Source of the DNA: CAZPZZ01 sp964591245
GTDB taxonomy: Bacteria > Acidobacteriota > Vicinamibacteria > Vicinamibacterales > UBA8438
Assembly (NCBI GenBank): GCA_964591245.1
Contig: CAZPZZ010000057.1
Location: 1 to 23,592 of the forward strand
Direction: 5' to 3'
Length of the DNA: 23,592 nt
This document shows, piece after piece, positions 7,869-14,872 of the stretch; the stretch's first letter is position 1; the number at the start of each line of letters is the position of its first letter. The notes under the pieces were generated by a model. It did not search any database, was not told where the DNA came from, and worked only from the letters and a program-made list of their open reading frames with translations. Made by a program: the position numbers and the translations under genes.

Positions 7869-8438
7869 CTAGTTGCTACGTTCCGCCAGGAATTCTCTGG
7901 CCATGCGACGTGCGCTATCGCGAATGGAGCGGACGGCAGCGTTGTTGGTGATCGTGGCCCGCGAGATCGCATCGATGTCGTCTCCGACGGTCATAGGCGC
8001 AAGAACACTCTTACCGCGGAACTGTGCGAGGAATTCTGGCAGGTCGATAGAGAAATAGCCGAAAGGCTCACTGTGGTAGACCATACTGATGTCGATCAGC
8101 GTCCCACCGGGATTCATGCCGATCAACATCCAGATCTCACCCTTGTAACCACGGACGTCCGGGGTGAAGTCGACTGTGAAGAACCCGAGACCGACCAGCG
8201 TTTCTTCGCCGTTTGCTCCGGTTCGATACCCGCGGTAGTGTGGAGTGCCGCGGTCGATGAAGCGGAATGAGTCAGCTTCGGGCAGGGCTTCTCGAAGATA
8301 CCTTTCGTAGCGAGGAATGTCATCGGTTGCTCGCCATCGGCGCGACTGGGCCGAGCCCCACACGGTGCCTACGAGGACGAGCAAGACGACGGCCGTTGCC
8401 GAGCGGATAGTCACGACACCTCCATGGATGGACCTCAT
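7869..8438 (-). CDS. exported FMN-binding domain protein (paralogue A)
   Basis: This is a 189-residue protein with a Sec signal (TIRSATAVVLLVLVGTVWG) and an FMN_bind domain (about 75-175). The ISRATIT motif near residue 163 matches the consensus in which ApbE attaches FMN to the last threonine, as in NosR, RnfG and NqrC, so it is probably a covalent periplasmic flavoprotein. The ATG at 8438 is used here; a GTG at 8414, just behind GGAGGT (8418-8423) although the spacing is short, would give a tidier signal peptide. It is convergent with the decarboxylase-like gene and divergent from a close paralogue at 8620, with which it shares long identical runs such as EPFGYFSIDL. No apbE gene is in the window. 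Confidence 0.85.
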   Translation of the reverse strand: MRSIHGGVVTIRSATAVVLLVLVGTVWGSAQSRRWRATDDIPRYERYLREALPEADSFRFIDRGTPHYRGYRTGANGEETLVGLGFFTVDFTPDVRGYKGEIWMLIGMNPGGTLIDISMVYHSEPFGYFSIDLPEFLAQFRGKSVLAPMTVGDDIDAISRATITNNAAVRSIRDSARRMAREFLAERSN

Positions 8439-8447
8439 CTTACCCTA
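8437..8447 (-). promoter_or_regulatory. candidate extended -10 element of FMN-binding paralogue A
   Basis: The minus strand reads TAGGGTAAGAT and overlaps the first ATG of the gene. The same sequence with one change (TAGGATAAGAT) lies at 17881-17891, eight bases before the FKBP ATG. If it is a -10 region, transcription would begin near 8430 and the GTG at 8414 would be the real start. Confidence 0.3.
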
Positions 8448-8464
8448 CTGGTGTCGTGGCGTTC

Positions 8465-8494
8465 TTGACTTTCAGGGATGGACCCCACTACGGT
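8465..8494 (+). promoter_or_regulatory. candidate sigma70-type promoter for FMN-binding paralogue B
   Basis: TTGACT (8465-8470), an 18-bp spacer, then TACGGT (8489-8494). Geometry and hexamers match the candidate promoter of the HD-domain gene, and the decamer CACTACGGTG (8486-8495) is identical to 3826-3835. The leader to the ATG at 8620 would be about 120 nt; it shows no obvious gene. Confidence 0.4.
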
Positions 8495-8619
8495 GAGCGG
8501 AAATCAAGTGGCCATGAGGGAGACATGCACCGTGATTTCGACGTGGTACCAGGTCCAGCTCATGCCGGATCCGCTTCGGTCAGGGGCGCTCGTTGAGAGG
8601 TGACTTCAGGGGCGCGCGG

Positions 8620-9192
8620 ATGAGACGCCGCGCCATGCACGCATTCGGTGAGTCCGCCCGGCGTTTTTTGGGCCTTGTGGCGCTAGGCCGCGTTCTCAGT
8701 GGCACCGTCGGGTTTACGCAACGGGGCGGGACTGTCAGCGAGGCGGATGCCCTGGCGTTGCAGCGGCTGATCCCTCGGGCAGAACATTTTGAGCTTTTTG
8801 AAGCCCGCTCCAGGCATTTCAGGGCCTACGGAAAATCACGCGATGGGGGGAAGTCGGAACTGGTCGGGTTGGCGTTTTTCACAACAGATCTGACACCCAG
8901 GATTTACGCGTACAAAGGGCGAATTACTACGCTCGTCGCGCTTGAACCGACGGGGCGGTTGATTGGCATCGAGGTCATCTATCATTACGAGCCTTTCGGT
9001 TATTTCTCTATCGACCTCTCGAGGTTTCCGGCGCAGTTCGTGGGCAAGAGCATCCTCGATCCACTGGAGGTTGGTGAGGACATTGATGCCATTTCGCGAG
9101 CCACGATCACGATGGAAGCGGCCACCCGTGCCATTCGTCAGGGCGCACGACAATTAGCTCGGGAATTTCTGTCTGAACAGGCTGGACGTTGA
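8620..9192 (+). CDS. FMN-binding domain protein (paralogue B)
   Basis: The frame is open from a TTG at 8593, but the ATG at 8620, behind AGGGG, is preferred and gives 190 residues. The FMN_bind domain occupies about residues 75-175 and carries the same ISRATIT attachment motif as paralogue A, with roughly half of the residues identical over the domain by eye. The N-terminus (RRFLGLVALGRVLSG) is a poor signal peptide, with an arginine inside the hydrophobic core, so export is less certain than for A. It lies 116 bp upstream of the polyferredoxin gene on the same strand. By analogy with NosR, whose single chain has a periplasmic FMN domain and a polyferredoxin tail, this protein is the likely electron partner of that membrane protein. 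Confidence 0.85.
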   Translation: MRRRAMHAFGESARRFLGLVALGRVLSGTVGFTQRGGTVSEADALALQRLIPRAEHFELFEARSRHFRAYGKSRDGGKSELVGLAFFTTDLTPRIYAYKGRITTLVALEPTGRLIGIEVIYHYEPFGYFSIDLSRFPAQFVGKSILDPLEVGEDIDAISRATITMEAATRAIRQGARQLAREFLSEQAGR

Positions 9193-9308
9193 CCCGTACG
9201 CGTTTCGATTGCGTATAGCGGTCGAGCGCACGTGAGAATGGGTAACGAGTTGCTCCATGTGTCCACTCGGCAGGGCAGTAGCATTTCGTTTCATCCGAAC
9301 AATTAGAT

Positions 9309-10301
9309 ATGACCTCGAATCGATACCGCCGTGCTGTGTGGGGAGTCGTCTTGGTGCTGCTGGTCGCCTTGACGGTTCTCCCTGCGAGTGTGCGAGGACA
9401 GTCCTCGCCTGCCGAAACCGAACCGTTGTCCCTTGACGACCTCGCGGCGCTTGATGCGCTGTTGGCGGATGACGCAGAGGAAACGATAGATCTACTGGAC
9501 GCCAGTGCGATTGCCGATCTGGCGGCGCTCGGGCTTGTGCTGGCGTTGGCAGTCGTGAGCTTCGTCAGAAAGAGCGAACGGCTGAAGATAGTCAGCCTCG
9601 TGTTGTCTGTGGTCTATTTGGGATTCGTCAAAGCCAGCCTCGTGTCCGTTGTGGATATTTTCGGTGCGATACGGTGGAGTCTTCCGGCATTTCAGGACGG
9701 ACAGGCGTATTACGCGCTGATTGGCTTCACGCTGTTGTCCACCGTTTTGTGGGGGCGCCTGTATTGTGGTCGGATCTGCGCGTTTGGAGCATTGACGCAG
9801 CTGATGGATCAAGTCGTACCCGCTCGGTTTCGCATTGAGCCCCCCGTGTGGCTGGATCGCTGGTTAGTCCAACTCAAGTTCGTGGTTCTTGGGGGAGCAG
9901 TGCTCTATTTTTTGGCCAGTGGGGATACGTTGGTCTATCGCTATATCGAGCCTTTCTGGATGTTCACGCTCAACGGCAACATGGTCATGTGGACACTCTT
10001 GACACTGCTGCTGGTGGCCACTGTTTTTGTCCGAAATCTCTATTGTCGCTATCTATGCTCTGTCGGTGCCGGACTTGGCTTATTGTCATTTCTCACGATT
10101 TTCCGTATCAAGCGCTGGCGTGAGTGCGATACGTGCAAGCTGTGCGAGAAGACCTGCGAATGGGGGGCCATCCAGGGGCCGAAGATTCTGGTGCAGGAGT
10201 GCGTCCGCTGTGATGATTGCGAACGGCTCTATGCCGATGAGGATAAATGTCCTCACTGGTTGATTCAGAAAAGAGCGGCGAGTCCGGGTATTCGGGCTTG
10301 A
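9309..10301 (+). CDS. NosR-like membrane polyferredoxin (4Fe-4S)
   Basis: A 330-residue integral membrane protein with a Sec-type start (residues 1-31), a short acidic periplasmic stretch (about 32-70) and about five membrane helices. Two CxxxC elements follow helices: GRLYCGRICAFGALTQL (about 152-168) and CRYLCSVGAGLG. The cytoplasmic tail binds two 4Fe-4S clusters: CDTCKLCEKTC and CVRCDDCERLYADEDKCPHW. The last, with a C-P after a Y-rich spacer, is close to the NosR C-terminus and separates it from simple NapH. The large N-terminal FMN domain of NosR is absent and is supplied by the separate FMN-binding genes. The role would be transfer of electrons between a cytoplasmic or quinone donor and periplasmic flavin. 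No nosZ is in the window. There is no clear Shine-Dalgarno sequence before the ATG. Confidence 0.87.
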   Translation: MTSNRYRRAVWGVVLVLLVALTVLPASVRGQSSPAETEPLSLDDLAALDALLADDAEETIDLLDASAIADLAALGLVLALAVVSFVRKSERLKIVSLVLSVVYLGFVKASLVSVVDIFGAIRWSLPAFQDGQAYYALIGFTLLSTVLWGRLYCGRICAFGALTQLMDQVVPARFRIEPPVWLDRWLVQLKFVVLGGAVLYFLASGDTLVYRYIEPFWMFTLNGNMVMWTLLTLLLVATVFVRNLYCRYLCSVGAGLGLLSFLTIFRIKRWRECDTCKLCEKTCEWGAIQGPKILVQECVRCDDCERLYADEDKCPHWLIQKRAASPGIRA

Positions 10302-10566
10302 TACGTTTGGCGGCCAGCGTGTGTGGCGTACTCTGCCTCTGCGTGGAGGTGGGGCTGGACGCCCGGGGGCAGGCTGGAGGGGCACAGCCGTCACGGAAGA
10401 CTGCAGTGCTAGGGGGGCTGGTGATGGTTGTCCCATTCACCAACCTGAGTCAGCAGCAAGGCGAGGAATGGCTCGGTTGGGGTATTGCCGAGGCCGTCAC
10501 CGCGGACCTTGTTGAGGCTGGCGTCGCGGTTGTACAGCAGGCTGCGCTTGGCGATGCGCTCTCGCT
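10247..10566 (+). CDS. TolB/FlgO-like domain protein, interrupted by assembly gap
   Basis: The frame runs from an ATG at 10247 (GAGG four bases before it) into the N gap at 10567; 106 residues are visible. This start overlaps the polyferredoxin gene by 55 bp; a TTG at 10298 overlapping its stop as TTGA is an alternative. A hydrophobic, cysteine-containing segment (about residues 18-35) looks like a signal or lipoprotein leader. The motif VVPFTNLSQQQGEEWLGWGIAEAVTADL (first residues at about 65) resembles the N-terminal domain found in TolB-like, FlgO and TPR-cyclase-type proteins, often followed by TPR repeats. The rest is lost. The bases after the gap (10667 on) contain two short open frames, and none can be assigned as its end. 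Confidence 0.55.
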
Positions 10567-10666
10567 NNNNNNNNNNNNNNNNNNNNNNNNNNNNNNNNNN
10601 NNNNNNNNNNNNNNNNNNNNNNNNNNNNNNNNNNNNNNNNNNNNNNNNNNNNNNNNNNNNNNNNNN
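10567..10666. other. assembly gap (100 N)
   Basis: Exactly 100 N, the conventional scaffold filler, so the true distance is unknown and the two sides may be joined only by read-pair evidence. It truncates the TolB/FlgO-like gene. Confidence 0.99.
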
Positions 10667-10856
10667 TGAGCGTCATGAGGCTTGTCTGGAACCAATTACA
10701 CAAAGACGGTCCGGCCGCAGGGGAGAGAGTCCGCGGTGAGGCGGCTGAGCGTGGGGTGACGACACGATTCCCGGTGTGCGTGAGTGTATGTGCGCCATTG
10801 ACATCAGCTGCAGAGTGAGTGAGGCTGCGCAATCGTCGTAAGCAGGAGACACAGGC
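10667..10856. other. unassigned stretch between gap and cytochrome gene
   Basis: 190 bp with no recognisable gene. One frame stays open from the gap to a TGA near 10818 and could be the tail of a gene lost in the gap; its residues match nothing I know. A TTGACA at 10798-10803 has no convincing -10 partner 16-18 bp downstream. A Shine-Dalgarno sequence (AGGAG, near 10844) belongs to the cytochrome gene. Confidence 0.5.
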
Positions 10857-11282
10857 ATGTTGAAAGTCACATCAGTGTGGGGAGCGGTTGCCGGGGTGCT
10901 CGTGGCCGTGGCGGGAGGCCAAGCCCAGACGCGATCAGTGTGGGACGGCGTCTACACTACCGAACAGGCCGAGCGAGGAGCCGAATTCTACGAAGAGTCC
11001 TGCGCCGAATGTCATGGGGTGGACCTGGGCGGAGGTGAGATGGCGCCGGGGTTGGTCGGTGGCGAGTTTGTGTGGACCTGGAGCGGACTTCCTGTGGCGG
11101 AACTCTTCGAGCGCCTGAGAGTGTCGATGCCACAGGTCAGACCGAATAGCGTGTCTCGGGCCGAGAAAGCCGATATCTTGGCCTACATGTTTGACGCGAA
11201 TGGCTTTCCGGCCGGCAATACAGAACTGGCGGATCGGGCAGCGCCACTGCGGGGCATTCTGTTCTCCGCCGAGCAGCCGTGA
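10857..11282 (+). CDS. small periplasmic class I cytochrome c
   Basis: A 141-residue protein with a Sec signal (residues 1-24, ending GGQAQ) and one haem-binding CAECH (C49, C52, H53). Methionine 91, in the SMPQ stretch, is the likely sixth haem ligand, followed by a helix reading KADILAYMFDANGFPAG. This is the pattern of small quinoprotein-associated cytochromes c, which take electrons from PQQ dehydrogenases and hand them to a terminal oxidase. The PQQ dehydrogenase at 4761 lacks its own cytochrome domain and would need such a partner, but the two are 4 kb apart on opposite strands, so this link is inference. Its ATG is preceded by AGGAG at a suitable distance. It follows the gap, so its operon membership is unknown. 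Confidence 0.92.
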   Translation: MLKVTSVWGAVAGVLVAVAGGQAQTRSVWDGVYTTEQAERGAEFYEESCAECHGVDLGGGEMAPGLVGGEFVWTWSGLPVAELFERLRVSMPQVRPNSVSRAEKADILAYMFDANGFPAGNTELADRAAPLRGILFSAEQP

Positions 11283-11331
11283 CACGTTACGCCACGGCCG
11301 TTCCTGCTTGACGGATGAGGCGGTTGATCGG

Positions 11332-12675
11332 TTACCCGGCCTCAGGTGCTGGTGTCTGGATGGCTTTGATGCCCATCCACGCGGCAGCGGCCAATAGCAT
11401 CAAAAGCAGCATCCAGCCCATTCCCCCGGTGAACATGGCCTGCGTGAATGCCGCCCAGGTGATCGGGAACTGACCCAGGAGGACCCACCGTTCAGCCATC
11501 CAGTGCCAGCTGGTATGGGCTACCAGTGTCGACATCAGAATGATTCCCATTCGTTCAGCCACAACGAAGCGAAATACGACTTCAAGGGTCGGAACCAGAA
11601 GAATCAGTACCAGAAGTTGGCCGAGTTCAACCCCGATGTTGAACGCAAACAATGAGGTCAGTAGGTGTGACCCGGCGAACTGAAGCGTTTCACGCAGCGC
11701 GAACGAGAACCCGAAACCGTGGACCAGACCAAAAATAAAGGTGATGGCCCAGCGGCGTTGCACGTTAGCGCCGACGATGTTTTCGAGCGCCATATAGACG
11801 ATCGATGCGGCGATCAAGGTTTCGACCATCGGAGGAAACCAGAGAGCGTCCGGGGCGAGGTCGTAGGCCGAGGCGAGGAGCGTGACTGAGTGGGCGACGG
11901 TGAAGGCGGTGACGATGATCGCCAGGGCACGGAGTCGCCGAAACGGAATGACCAGACAGGCGAGGAAGAGAAGGTGGTCGGTCCCGTCAAGGATATGCTC
12001 GAAGCCCATCACCACGAACCGGAAGGCGGCCTGGTGCCACCGGGGATCGAGTACCACGAGCCCTGGGTCGCCTCGTAGCTCAAAGGGACGTTCTAGGCCA
12101 TCGGGTGTCAGGAAGCGCAATACGGTGACCACACGTAGCCCCATGCGTTCGAGGCTCGGGCGGATAGAGAATTCGGACTGGTCGGATGTGATGGGATAGT
12201 CGAAGAGCACATCGAGCATCGCCTGCTGCCAGACGATCCGGGTCGTCGCAGGTAACAAAGGCCCTTGCACGTGTGTCAGTGCATTTTCATAGGTCTCGAA
12301 GGCTCGGTTTGACGGCAAAGAAATCTTTATTGCGGCAATGTCCGGTTCCGAGAGCCTCGTACCGTTTTCGAAGATTTGAACTTCTTGCCCCATCCAGACC
12401 ATCGCCGCGTCCCTGAACTCATCTCGCTCGCGGGCTCGATCGAAGTTGAGATAGCCGGGCCCGTAAGTCGGGAAGGACATGTCCGAGAGTGCCTCGAGTG
12501 GCACTCTGACGAGAAGCCGCAAACGCTGGCCCTCCGGTTTGACGAAGGCCTGTACCGTGACATCGCCCGGAATATCATGGGCCGTTGGTGTGACCGGAAA
12601 GGTCAGAAGCAGCCCGGCCACAATGGCTATGACGGCGAGGATGGTGCCTGGTTTGATGAATTGTCGCGTAGTCAT
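11332..12675 (-). CDS. HupE/UreJ-family membrane protein with large periplasmic N-domain
   Basis: The ATG at 12675 is preferred over the longer open frame (to 12855) because it directly precedes a signal sequence (residues 1-32) and leaves room for a promoter. The 447-residue protein has a periplasmic beta-rich domain (about 33-220) and then six or seven membrane helices. The HupE/UreJ hallmark HILDGTDHLLFL is at about 228-239, followed by HS in helix 2 and a HGFGFSFAL motif, with histidines in positions expected for metal transport. Family members with short N-termini are nickel permeases linked to hydrogenase or urease; this longer form is of unknown metal specificity, and neither hydrogenase nor urease genes are nearby. 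It is convergent with the cytochrome gene and divergent from the propeller gene at 12838. Confidence 0.83.
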   Translation of the reverse strand: MTTRQFIKPGTILAVIAIVAGLLLTFPVTPTAHDIPGDVTVQAFVKPEGQRLRLLVRVPLEALSDMSFPTYGPGYLNFDRARERDEFRDAAMVWMGQEVQIFENGTRLSEPDIAAIKISLPSNRAFETYENALTHVQGPLLPATTRIVWQQAMLDVLFDYPITSDQSEFSIRPSLERMGLRVVTVLRFLTPDGLERPFELRGDPGLVVLDPRWHQAAFRFVVMGFEHILDGTDHLLFLACLVIPFRRLRALAIIVTAFTVAHSVTLLASAYDLAPDALWFPPMVETLIAASIVYMALENIVGANVQRRWAITFIFGLVHGFGFSFALRETLQFAGSHLLTSLFAFNIGVELGQLLVLILLVPTLEVVFRFVVAERMGIILMSTLVAHTSWHWMAERWVLLGQFPITWAAFTQAMFTGGMGWMLLLMLLAAAAWMGIKAIQTPAPEAG

Positions 12676-12726
12676 GATTCGGAAGAAGGTCTGGTCGCGG
12701 CTGCATCGACGTGTCTGTCTGATGCA

Positions 12727-12775
12727 CATCGAAAATATAGCGCAATTGATGAAGAATACAAGTATACTGGCCACT
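12727..12775. promoter_or_regulatory. AT-rich divergent promoter region
   Basis: This is a strikingly AT-rich patch in GC-rich surroundings, between the HupE-like and propeller genes. On the minus strand TTGTAT is followed after 16 bp by TATATT, a reasonable -35/-10 pair with a leader of about 55 nt to the ATG at 12675. On the plus strand TATACT (near 12771) could serve as a -10 for the gene at 12838, without a good -35. Confidence 0.45.
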
Positions 12776-12837
12776 TTCGGATTGACTACTGAGCTTCCGG
12801 AGCGGAGGCTCGTCTGTTCGACGCGAGGGAGGAGCCG

Positions 12838-14106
12838 ATGAATCGGAAGCAGCATTTCTTGTTGGGCGCGGCGCTAGTCGCGGCTGCCGTGGTGGTTGCG
12901 GGCGCTGGGATTGAATCGCAGAGTGGCGATGGTGCGCTGTCGATGGATCCGAATGACGGTGTGCCGAGGTTTGAGGTCGATCCACTGTTTCCAAAGAATC
13001 TGCCGAACCACTGGCTGATGGGACCGACCATCGGTGTTGATGTTGACTCGCGTGACCACATCTGGATTGTGCACCGAAACACCACCGATAATTTTGTCTT
13101 GAATACCGAGATCGGGATGGTTGCCGACCCGCCGGTCGCACAGTGTTGCCAGCCTGGGCCGCCGGTCATGGAGTTCGACCAGGAAGGGAATCTCGTGCAG
13201 GCCTGGGGCGGTCCGGGGACTGAGACCGGTGACTACACATGGCCTGCCTCAAACCACGGAATTACGTTGGACGCGATGGACAACGTCTGGATCGGCGGCA
13301 ACGGTGGGCCTGACGCCCACGTGGTGAAGTTTGACCGCCAGGGCAACTTCCTGTTGCAGGTTGGAACATCGGGCGCACGGATGACTGGTCCTGTGAATGA
13401 GCGAACCGGGCAGCCGACGGCCCAGCGGAACAGTCTTTCCACCGATAGCTTTGGGCGTGTCGCGAAGATCTCGATCGATGACGCGGCGAATGAGGCGTAT
13501 TTCTCCGATGGCTACTTCAACAAGCGGATGGCGGTTGTTGACATGGACACCGGCGAAATGAAGCGTTTCTGGGGCGCCTACGGAAACGAGCCCGATGACA
13601 GCATCGACTTGGGGCGTTACAACCCCGATCAGCCGTCTCCGCAATTCCGCGGCCCCGTGCACTGCGGTGAGGTCTCCAACGATGGGCTCGTCTACGTGTG
13701 CGACCGAGGTGGCGACAGGGTTCAGATCTTCCAGAAAGATGGAACCTACGTGTCCGAGCATCAGTATGCGCGTGAGACGTTGTCGCAGGGTTCGACCTGG
13801 GACATCGATTTCTCGCACGACGAAGACCAGCGGTGGATCTATCTGGCAGACGGCCAGAACATGAAGGTCTACATCATCGAGCGTGAGACCATGGAAGTGG
13901 TCACGGCGTTTGGTGACGGTGGCCGACAGCCTGGCATGTTCTTCGCCGTACATAGCATCGCGGTCGACTCGAGTGGCAACATCTACACCACCGAGACCTA
14001 CGAGGGATCGCGGTTGCAGAAGTTCGTCTTTAAAGGCTACGGGCCGGTGCCCGAGGGAGCCGAAGGCGAGAACAGCCAGGGCGTGCTCTGGCCCACGGGT
14101 AACTAA
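12838..14106 (+). CDS. secreted NHL/six-bladed beta-propeller protein
   Basis: The ATG at 12838 follows GGGAGGAG and opens a signal sequence (residues 1-24). The 422-residue protein has repeated NHL/SMP-30-like blades: VDSRDHIWIVHR, LDAMDNVWIGG with KFDRQGNFLLQVG, ISIDDAANEAYFSDGYFNKRM, CDRGGDRVQIFQKDGTYV, YLADGQNMKVYII and IAVDSSGNIYTTE. Such propellers include peptidyl-amidoglycolate lyases, gluconolactonase-like hydrolases and binding scaffolds; I see no decisive catalytic signature. There is a vicinal Cys pair (AQCCQPG, about residues 101-107). Directly after the stop lie two overlapping hairpins and then a cytochrome gene, so the two genes may be transcribed together with partial termination. 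Confidence 0.8.
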   Translation: MNRKQHFLLGAALVAAAVVVAGAGIESQSGDGALSMDPNDGVPRFEVDPLFPKNLPNHWLMGPTIGVDVDSRDHIWIVHRNTTDNFVLNTEIGMVADPPVAQCCQPGPPVMEFDQEGNLVQAWGGPGTETGDYTWPASNHGITLDAMDNVWIGGNGGPDAHVVKFDRQGNFLLQVGTSGARMTGPVNERTGQPTAQRNSLSTDSFGRVAKISIDDAANEAYFSDGYFNKRMAVVDMDTGEMKRFWGAYGNEPDDSIDLGRYNPDQPSPQFRGPVHCGEVSNDGLVYVCDRGGDRVQIFQKDGTYVSEHQYARETLSQGSTWDIDFSHDEDQRWIYLADGQNMKVYIIERETMEVVTAFGDGGRQPGMFFAVHSIAVDSSGNIYTTETYEGSRLQKFVFKGYGPVPEGAEGENSQGVLWPTGN

Positions 14107-14126
14107 ATCTTCCGTCAGCAGAAATT

Positions 14127-14159
14127 GCCGACCGGAGATTGATGGTCGATCTGGCCGGC
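14127..14159 (+). promoter_or_regulatory. candidate antiterminator hairpin
   Basis: Arms 14127-14142 (GCCGACC, a GG bulge, AGATTGA) and 14146-14159 (TCGATCT, GGCCGGC) pair with one mismatch and one G-U around a TGG loop. The 3' arm contains 14153-14159, which is also the left arm of the downstream terminator, so only one of the two can form. Confidence 0.4.
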
Positions 14160-14195
14160 TCGCCGCAGACTGCGACGGGCCGGCCGTTCTTTTTT
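14153..14195 (+). terminator. intrinsic terminator directly before the cytochrome c'-like gene
   Basis: GGCCGGC (14153-14159) pairs with GCCGGCC (14179-14185); a small inner CGCA/TGCG stem shortens the loop. A T-run (TTCTTTTTT, 14187-14195) follows. The run ends at the base before the GAGGAGG ribosome-binding site (14196-14202) of the next gene. Confidence 0.7.
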
Positions 14196-14208
14196 GAGGA
14201 GGCGGATT

Positions 14209-14664
14209 ATGGATTGGGTACGTTTCGGCGGAACTCGCCGTGTCGTCACGTTGGGGCTGTGCGCAATGGTTCTGGTAGGCGGTTCGCTGGCAGGAGTCCA
14301 GGCCCAGGAACCAGTGACTGAAGAAGAATATGGTCCGCTGATGACCGAGATCCGGTTTACTATCGGCGACGCTTTACAGCACGTCGATTCTTTTTACTGG
14401 CCAGAGTTAGGCGAGGATCTCGATAAGTTGTTGCCGATGTTGCGGCAGGTCGAAGCGTTCTGGACCGAGCGTGGCAATGACGATGCAACGAGTAAGGCCC
14501 AGGACTTGATGGGATCCTTCGATGCATTGAACCAGGCTGCCATCGGTCAGAGTCAGGGCGACGCGCGTACGGCCATTCAGGACATGCGCGCGACGTGCGC
14601 ACCCTGCCATCAGGCGCATCGCGAGGAAACGTCAGACGGTTTTCGTATCAAGGCAGGATCCTGA
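14209..14664 (+). CDS. cytochrome c'-like (c-556 type) periplasmic protein
   Basis: The ATG at 14209 is set by GAGGAGG six bases upstream, giving 151 residues. A Sec signal (about 1-33) is followed by a helical domain and a single C-terminal haem site CAPCHQAH (C130, C133, H134). A haem motif near the C-terminus of a four-helix protein is the hallmark of cytochromes c' and c-556. These typically bind small gases or act as minor electron carriers; the exact role is not shown by the sequence. It follows the propeller gene by about 100 bp, across a terminator and possible antiterminator, so its expression may depend on read-through. Confidence 0.85.
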   Translation: MDWVRFGGTRRVVTLGLCAMVLVGGSLAGVQAQEPVTEEEYGPLMTEIRFTIGDALQHVDSFYWPELGEDLDKLLPMLRQVEAFWTERGNDDATSKAQDLMGSFDALNQAAIGQSQGDARTAIQDMRATCAPCHQAHREETSDGFRIKAGS

Positions 14665-14872
14665 ACCACGACGACGGGGCAGGTGAACTCAAGCTGGCAC
14701 CGTTGGCTGGTCGCGCCAGGCCTTGAATGGGGGGGAGGCGGGCTTTGGCGGGAGTCTCCCTCACGGTTGAACTCGGCGGCGGTATTTCCGCGCTCTGTTC
14801 GGAGCCGATCTCGTCGAGGATACGGTGGTGGGTCGTTTGACGGTGAGTGCCGTCGGGTAGGGAGTGATTGTC

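Noticed and set aside
7869..10301. RnfG/RnfD-type or NqrC complex
   Set aside because: The FMN motif is shared, but no other Rnf or Nqr subunits are present and the polyferredoxin is NosR-like.
10667..10818. Open frame after the first gap as the C-terminus of the TolB/FlgO-like protein
   Set aside because: Gap length is unknown so frame cannot be carried across, and the residues match no known domain.
10798..10827. TTGACA as a promoter for the cytochrome c gene
   Set aside because: No acceptable -10 hexamer lies 16-18 bp downstream.
13249..13953. 234-residue minus-strand frame opposite the propeller gene
   Set aside because: Shadow of a GC-rich coding region; the plus strand has signal peptide, ribosome site and NHL blades.
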